Positions 58,010 to 64,000 of a DNA stretch of 64,000 nt are shown here, piece by piece (positions within the stretch are counted from its first letter, which is position 1; the number at the start of each line of letters is the position of its first letter). Below the pieces are notes generated by a model. The model worked only from the letters and a program-made list of their open reading frames with translations. It made no database searches and was not told the origin of the DNA. The stretch is from Reticulitermes speratus. Lineage: Eukaryota; Arthropoda; Insecta; Blattodea; Rhinotermitidae. The stretch is from positions 14,837,807 through 14,901,806 of the forward strand of contig JAJKFL010000004.1 in assembly GCA_021186555.1 (NCBI GenBank). The letters are read 5' to 3'. A program made the translations under genes and the position numbers.

Positions 58010-59020
58010 AATTCAATTAAATTCATTGGGTATTTATTAACGTGCAGACTTAACAGCACAAGTGCCAATTACAAAGCCAGCACAAAAGCACAAATAAAAT
58101 ACAAAATAATATAAAGACACAAGACAAAACACTAAAGAAACAAAACAAATATGTAGTAAAACAATATAAAAGAAGTACTGACAGAACATAGATAACTTGA
58201 TTTTAAAATGTCGCAGTGACCGAACTACAACGTCCAGTTCAATATTGACATTAACAACAAATCATTAAACAAAACAAGACATACCATTGAATATACAAGT
58301 ATTCCTACTGATGGCATTAGCCGCGGAAGCGCATCTAGCGGAAGGGCAGTTGCGACGGTTGAAGCTAACATGAAACAGTTTAAAATCTCTGAAATTTCGA
58401 TTCGGCACACGAAGGCCGACAGTTTCCAAAAGGGTAGGGCAAAATTTTGAACCATTGTAAACATTAAGCAAAAAAAAGGGTGTCTAAGTGGCACCTATGA
58501 TCACTTAAATTATGAAATTTTAAGTAATTTAAAACATTAGCATAACTGTAGGGTAAGTGACTGAAAAAACGATGATGACAAAGAGATCCAAACTTCCGTT
58601 GGATGCGCTCAAGCTTACTGGCATCAGTAGAAGTTATGGAATTCCACGCAACACAGGCATATTCTAACTTAGGCCTAACTGATGTGCAATATAGCATCAA
58701 GAGGCTCTGCAGAGATGAAAAGGAAAAAGTTACTCACGGAATTAACCCCAGCAACCTAATTGTTTGAGAGAAAATATAATCCACATGATTGTGAAAGTGC
58801 AGCTAGGAGTCCATTTGCACTCCCAGATCTTTGATCCATGCAGATCGAGTAATCAAGGATTCACATAATTTGTAATCAAAAAGGAGTAGGTTAGTTTTCC
58901 TAGGAAATGAGATAACTCTAGTATTGTTGATGTTGAGTTTCATAAAATTAGAGGTGCACCATCCACAAACACTGTGGGAGAGCTGGATCAAGGGTCCTTC
59001 TACACACACACGTTCAACTT
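58010..59020 (-). pseudogene. Non-LTR RT C-terminal fragment and 3' end
   Basis: Minus strand: SVCGWCTSNFMKLNINNTRV, SFPRKTNLLLFDYKLCESLI, IKDLGVQMDS, a break, TSVRPKLEYACVAWNSITST (thumb and post-RT region, usually RSKLEYASVVWNSIT), KLERIQRKFGSLCHHRFF, HRCHLDTLFF, VQNFALPFWKLSAF and RCASAANAISRN. It ends near AATAAATACCCAATGAATT. Palm motifs are missing, so it is 5'-truncated. It directly abuts the BEL/Pao element's 3' side. Confidence 0.7.
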
Positions 59021-59044
59021 GCCTTCCGCCATCTTCCTCTTTTA

Positions 59045-60464
59045 TTATCTATACTCCTTGGCAGGGAGTATATAAGAATTATACATGGTAACTAGTACCC
59101 CCAACATCCTCCCCTCCCTGGTCAATCTCCAGTGGAATGACCAGCTGCACTGGTCGACTAATCTTGCTTCCGTCGGCCTGGCGTAGGGTGACCGTCCTTT
59201 TCTTTCCATCCCTTCAAGGATGTATGTCTTCGAGACGGACCCTTTTCCACAGGTGTCTTGGCCGGATGTCATCCTGTAGGAGAACGATGTCTCCGACTCT
59301 AAATTTGGGATGTTGTCCCGATTGACGTCTCACTTCGTGGTAGTTACGGAGCTGGAGCAGGTATTCCCTTTTCCAGCGCCGCCAGAAGTCTTCAGTGATC
59401 TTTCGTTTCAGTCTGAATTCTCTCGACATGTCTTTTTTCGTGTCCGGCTCGGGTCCATAAAGAATTGCTGTAAGCTTTTCTCCGCTAAGGAGATGGGACG
59501 GTGTTAGCGTCTCCCAGTTATCTCCTCCCTGGCCGACTGGCCGTGAGTTAAGGGCGGCTTCAATGCCTGTCAGAATTGTGTGTAGCTCTTCTTCATCGGT
59601 CTGTGAACGTCCTAACACTTTTCTCAGGAAGCGCTTGGTGGAGCCAATCATTCTTTCCCACCATCCTCCCCACCAAGCCGTCAGTGAGGCAATGAACTTC
59701 CATGTAACGCTGTGATGCGCGAGGTACGCATGGGTCTTAGGATCTGCGGTCACCTCGAAGAGGTTCATAAGTTCTCTGTTAGCAGCTCGGAAGGTCTGCG
59801 CGTTGTCAGAGTAAATGGTGTGGGGTAAACCTCTCCTGCCCACAAAGCGTTGCAGAGCCATCAAAAACCTGTCTGTGGATAAATCTGTAGAGAGCTCAAG
59901 GTGCACAGCTCTCATCGTAGCGAATGTAAATAACACGATGTACGCCTTCTTGATAACGTTGCTCGACCAGACATACAGTGGGCCGGCGAAGTCGATCCAA
60001 CTGACAGCAAATGGACGTGTAGGGCGAAAGCGATCTGAAGGTAGAGCTTCCAACTGTTCACCACGTCTGTTATGCGCAATTTTGCATGGGGGATAAGTGC
60101 GTAAGACTTTCTTCGTCACCTAACGTGCTTTCAGGATCCAGAATTCATTGCGTGACTCCACCAACACGATGCGGACTCCAAGATGATGAAGCCGAATATG
60201 AGTCTGGTGTATTAACAGACATGTGAAGGGGTGCGATCCATCGAGGAGCAGTGGATGGCACTCATTGTCCGACAAGTCTGCAAACTGTAGGCGACCACCA
60301 AGTCGAATAAGACCTTCTTGCAGAAATGGGTTGAACCGAGCAATCTTTGAGTTCCGTGGCAAGGGTACCACTTGCCGTAAGGCTGACAGTTCAGCGGCGA
60401 AACATTCCTCTTGAACTTGGCGTATCCAGTATGTGCGAGCATCTTCCATTTCTGAAGCCGTCAT
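59045..60464 (-). pseudogene. BEL/Pao integrase with H2C2 finger (one in-frame stop)
   Basis: 60464-60120 holds the integrase-associated zinc-finger region (LHHLGVRIVLVESRNEFWIL). A TAG at about 60120 interrupts the same frame before the Cys pair, where YPPC replaces the expected CxxC, so one zinc ligand seems lost. 60119-59214 (301 residues) carries the catalytic core: Asp43 in SWIDFAG, Asp105 in IYSDNAQ, Glu155 in GGWWERMIGS. It ends with the C-terminal WRRWKREYLLQLRNYHEVRR and FRVGDIVLLQDD. The last residues continue in another frame to about 59100. Confidence 0.85.
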
Positions 60465-60771
60465 TGAGTGGTCGTGTTTGCGCTTCTATTTGAGGGATTT
60501 GACAAACCGGAGGACCGAGACCGTAACGTGCAGCAGTTTCCCGTATGAACTGAAGCGTGAAATAGGTAGTAGGGGCTCCGGTGTTAGAACCATGAGAACC
60601 TGAGGAGTTGTCTTCCTTGCCTCGGGCAGGTGTAATGTCATGAGGCCAACTGTCAGGGTGCTAAACGAGCCAGTCAGGGCCGGTCCACCAAGAGTCCAAT
60701 GAGCACAGGGCGTCTGCTTGAAGACTTCTCGAAAGATGGTCGGCAGGATTGTTGAAGCCTGGGCAGTGTCG

Positions 60772-61904
60772 TCATTGGCTAGGCGTGATGCTAGTCAAAA
60801 TCTCAGTGATACTATTGGAAACGAAGGTTTTCCAACGGTTCGGGTAGCTACGTATCCATCCCAGTGTTACTGTGGAGTCACTCCATAGGATGGCCCTAGT
60901 AGCGTCGAATCCAGTTTCGTGACAAAAGTATCGAAGAAGACGCGCACCTAATAAGGCCGCGAGTACCTCCAACTTATGAAGCGTTACCTTCTTAAGGGGT
61001 GCTAATCTGTTCTTGCTTCACACTAGGCTAACAGAGCATGTAGTCCCGAACACCGATCTATGTATAGCACGGCACCATACGCTCATTCTGAAGCGTCGAA
61101 AAAGACGTGAACTGTGGTCTCGTCCCCTGACTGGGACACACCTATCCACCTCGGAATGTGCAGCGAGGATATGCGTTGGAGCTTGGAAGTCCACAGGTGT
61201 CATCTATGTGCAAGATCTGATGGCAAAATCTCTTCCCACTGCAGCCCTCTACACCAAGTATCTTGGAAACGTACTTTCCCACGAGTAGGACAGGGGCAAA
61301 TAGGCCGAGTGGGTCGTAGAATCTGGCTGTCGTGCGAAGAATGATACGTTTCGTTCCATGTGATCCCGCCAAATTGTCGGTAATGTCCCGTGGGTCAGAA
61401 AAAGGGAATCGGATTCCGTATTCCAGTCTACTCCCAGGACACGAGTTTCAGACTTGATGTCTACACCTTCCGCTCTCCATATATCCTTCAGTGGTAGGGA
61501 GTTCGTAAACCATTTGGAGAGGGGGAGTTTCATGCGTTTGAGTAGTGCAGTGAGCTCATAGTAGAGAGTAATGACATGGTATCGACCTCTGCACTGGCTG
61601 CGAAGTCGTCCATAAATGTGGATTTGTCCAGGAGTGCCGCTGCTGTAGGATATTGCGCGCGGTACAGTACTGCTAACTGTCTGAGCGTGGCTGATAGAAT
61701 GAACGGACTACTGGTAAGGCAGAATGGGACACGAGTAAAACGATAAAAGATGACGTCACTTGTAGTGTGGTGATTTCCGTCGTGATTACGCTCCAGGCGG
61801 TACCAGAAGAACCTGGTTAGATTCGTGTCGTTCTCATGCAGGCTGAGTTGCAAAATACTTGGCTTCCATCGCAGACAACTGCTTTTCCATGTAGTCGGAA
61901 CCAC
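60772..61904 (-). pseudogene. BEL/Pao reverse transcriptase and RNase H (broken)
   Basis: RT: FFWYRLERNHDGNHHTTSDV in broken frame, FTRVPFCLTSSPFILSATL, and the catalytic box TFMDDFAAS (FMDD, where BEL elements usually read YVDD). Thumb: LSKWFTNSLPLKDIW, then VLGVDWNTESDSL. Connection: ARFYDPLGLFAPVLLVGKYV. RNase H: LEVLAALLGARLLRYF and ILWSDSTVTLGWI (Asp). Pieces lie in at least four frames. RT motifs upstream of FMDD continue toward 62060 with little open frame. Confidence 0.8.
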
Positions 61905-62497
61905 AAGAGCGTCGCAAGAATTTCTGTTAGTAAGTTCGGACCCATTTTTAATGCATCATTCAGGGATGGGAAGCCCCGTTCATGCGAAGACGCGTCGAAA
62001 ACTATTCTCCATTTCGTGGTGTTATTCTTCTTTTTCTTGACGGCATGATGAGGTAGGTAGAATACATGTTCTGACGTCCAATCTGGTGGGGCTACCTAAA
62101 CAAGCTCCTTGATTATGTAGTCTAACATGTGATCGAAGTACATGGACTTGAAATCTGCATCTTCATGAAATCTCTGCTCGAGCTCGAAACCGCTTCTCTG
62201 CTATACTGCGATTGTCCGACAGGAAAATACCGTCCCTCCTTGGGAGCGAAACAACTCTTTTTCCGTCGTCGACGTGGTATGAGTCATGAAAGTCTTGGAG
62301 AATGGCGGCATCCTTGGCGGTGACTGCACGGTCTTGTGGTTCTCGAATACCAATGGTCTCTTAAGTCCCAGAAACGTCGCATGTCTTCATTGGACATTTG
62401 GCCGTCGAAGAGGGAGATGTAATTGGCCATGATGTGGTTGACAGTAGTACCAGATCGGCTGTCACTAAGAATCCACCCAAAGATGGATGGGAGTAGT

Positions 62498-62905
62498 CTA
62501 GTGAGGAGGAAATGAGGTTAGCGGGTTATCTTTGACCACCTTCCAGTAGTGGTCTCCTCCTATCAAAACGTCTATGGGGAGGTCCGGAGAAGTGTCGTCG
62601 GGATCTGCCATACGCAGTTTACGAGTGGACTGCAGAGTGCGTATGTCCTGGGGAAGTGCCGGGTGTGGTAAGTATGTATGCGAACTGTCAAAGGCCGTGA
62701 CGGATACATTTGTGTTAGCCCACATTCCTTCAACAGTGAAGCGGACAAGCCGGCGTGAGTGTGGAGTGGGCGTAGAAGATTCAAAAGGGAAAATAATAAT
62801 AACAACTCGCCGGTCGAGAACTCGTAGCTGAATATGATCTACCAAAGATGTACTGACGAAACTAGACTGACTGCCCGCATCCAAGAGGCAACGTGTAAGT
62901 TTCCT
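62498..62905 (-). pseudogene. BEL/Pao aspartic protease region
   Basis: LLDAGSQSSFVSTSLVDHI gives the D-x-G active-site loop, then a ~125-residue open stretch ending DLPIDVLIGGDHYWKVVKD, the typical end of the DUF1758 domain (IGxDxxW). Upstream, 63150-62920, zinc-knuckle-like CFLCLNRGHSYKNC and CSKCRRPHQY motifs separate it from gag. Confidence 0.8.
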
Positions 62906-63181
62906 GAGCCCAGTCGGTCCTATAATCCATATGCGAGCCGTTTATAAATCTGTGAAATTGCTCGATGCAGCCTCCATTTGGTGCACAGACGTGGCTACCA
63001 AGTGGTCAGCGTCACAAATAAAATATTGATGAGGTCGTCTGCATTTGGAGCAATGGACTTTACCTCTTTTACCGCAATTCTTGTATGAGTGACCGCGATT
63101 CAAACAGAGGAAACATCGCCCGTCTTTTTTTAACTTCTCAGTCCGGTCCTTGACGTCGGTGATCTGTTTGCAGTCTTGAGA

Positions 63182-63920
63182 TCAGTGGTCTCTATTGTCA
63201 CAGAATACGCAGAAGGGCTCCTGACGGCGTTTCGATTTTGGAGTGGAGGACATGTTAGGTTTCGATGAGACGTGAAAGGAAGCTGTCGTAGGAGTAAGTG
63301 GATCAATATCGGACACATCTCCCCGGATTTTCTGTGTGATTATAGCGCCTTCAACCTCGTCATTCAAAAAGGCCATGAGCTTAGTTATATCTCCGTCCGA
63401 AATTTGTTCGCGCTTAGTATGTATAATCCACCGACGGCATATATCCTCTGGAAACGCCCGAAGAATTTTCGGTGCGAGTATTCTGCCGTAATTATCAACG
63501 TTCTCTCCCAGTGCTCGAAGGGCCTGAAGTTGGCGATTGCACTCGACATAAGTGGTGTTTAATAATTCGGGGGTGGCAGAGCGCATCGGTTTGATATCCT
63601 CGAGGTAATCCAAGTGGTCCTCAATTATGCGATACTTGTCGCCGTATTTAGCGTGAAGAATACGTTTTGTTTCTTCGTAGGTCTCCGCAGTGACTGCGAT
63701 ACCGTCGACTAAGTGTTTTGGTTCCCCATTCAAGTAGCCTCGGAGAAAAACATGGTTGTTCATTCGGGAAACAGATGAGTTAGTATCAACGGATGAATGA
63801 AACTGCTCCCAAAAGCGCTGTCATGACTCAATGTCTCCCGAGAAGGGTTCTAGCTTAATAGTTGGTAGTGTGATCGTAGGCGCGATTAGTGGTGCTCACT
63901 GAGGGAGCGGAGTGGAAGCA
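63182..63920 (-). pseudogene. BEL/Pao gag (DUF1759), 5' end near or beyond the window edge
   Basis: 63763-63182 reads NNHVFLRGYLNGEPKHLVDG, then YEETKRILHAKYGDKYRII, LNTTYVECNRQLQALRALG, KILRAFPEDICRRW and EPFCVFCDNRDH (first knuckle). A stop follows at 63180. Upstream, to about 63860, FWEQFHSSVDTNSSVSR-like coding is visible but frameshifted, so the Met at 63763 is internal. It should form the particle shell. Confidence 0.8.
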
Positions 63921-64000
63921 AGGTTTATGCTGGACACAGACGTTGACAGTTTGGAGTCGATTGCGCGTGCTGCCTTGTAGATTGCACGTTTGGACGTGTC

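Larger units (their letters stand above)
59045..64000 (-). mobile_element. BEL/Pao LTR retroelement, internal region (continues past the right edge)
   Basis: Minus-strand order: gag (DUF1759 type), zinc knuckles, aspartic protease (DUF1758 type), RT, RNase H, H2C2 zinc finger, integrase. This is the BEL/Pao arrangement. Stops and frameshifts break it into at least eight pieces. The pol end reads into a short sequence (about 59105-59010, TGTTGGGGGTACTAGTTACC with an AATAAAA signal) that may be a truncated 3' LTR before the LINE scrap. No complete LTR is visible in the window. Confidence 0.85.

Overview
This is a eukaryotic, insect-like genomic window, AT-rich and almost entirely made of transposable elements and their remains. 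There are no operons, ribosome binding sites or CRISPR arrays. The reverse-transcriptase families, the decayed 'TTTATTTAACGACGC'-type SINEs and the tRNA-derived repeat translating to a 'GFEP' peptide match what I remember of blattodean (cockroach/termite) genomes. Periplaneta is my best guess, from recall only and not tested by a search. The only candidate host exon is a small ubiquitin-like exon on the minus strand near 2.3 kb.

Layout. 0.7-1.2 kb: fossil mariner. 2.25-2.47 kb: ubiquitin-like exon. 6.05-8.45 kb: broken hAT/ZMYM1-like transposase (minus). 8.58-11.99 kb: full-length RTE-like LINE (family A, copy 1) with a 10-bp target duplication and one clear frameshift. 12.07-14.89 kb: second LINE family (B), split at a 13-bp target duplication by a 1.7-kb Penelope-like element that keeps a GIY-YIG nuclease and a hammerhead-like motif. 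15.3-19.3 kb: jockey-type LINE with gag zinc knuckles. 19.56-19.91 kb: 3' scrap of family A. 20.5-20.7 kb: tRNA-like SINE. 22.01-25.43 kb: second full-length family A copy (minus), again with a 10-bp duplication. 28.59-30.40 kb: head-to-head and tandem ~230-bp monomers carrying hammerhead ribozyme motifs, interrupted by a mariner element with both inverted repeats. 32.35-34.40 kb: Tc1-like scrap, then a third substantial family A copy interrupted by another hammerhead-bearing insert. 37.26-42.53 kb: a tRNA-Leu-like SINE split by a ~5-kb Tx1/L1-like LINE. 44.1-45.7 and 54.4-55.0 kb: two broken copies of an arthropod multicopy gene of unknown function. 45.99-46.42 and 48.94-49.60 kb: two long inverted repeats, each arm with a hammerhead motif. 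47.7-48.5 kb: minisatellite plus LINE tail. 51.35-51.85 kb: GATA/GACA microsatellite. 52.7-53.3 and 58.0-59.0 kb: LINE RT scraps. 59.1-64.0 kb: BEL/Pao retroelement (minus), its gag running off the right edge.

The most interesting recurring signal is a type I hammerhead ribozyme motif (CTGANGA, short hairpin, GAAA, 3-bp stem III, cleavage-site A, then a short matching stem I). I find eight convincing or decayed examples plus one weaker trace, in Penelope-like or retrozyme-like repeats. They occur mostly as inverted pairs, and at one locus as direct ~230-bp tandem monomers. All protein-coding mobile elements here carry frameshifts, stops or deletions. The youngest-looking are the two flanked family A LINEs and the mariner.
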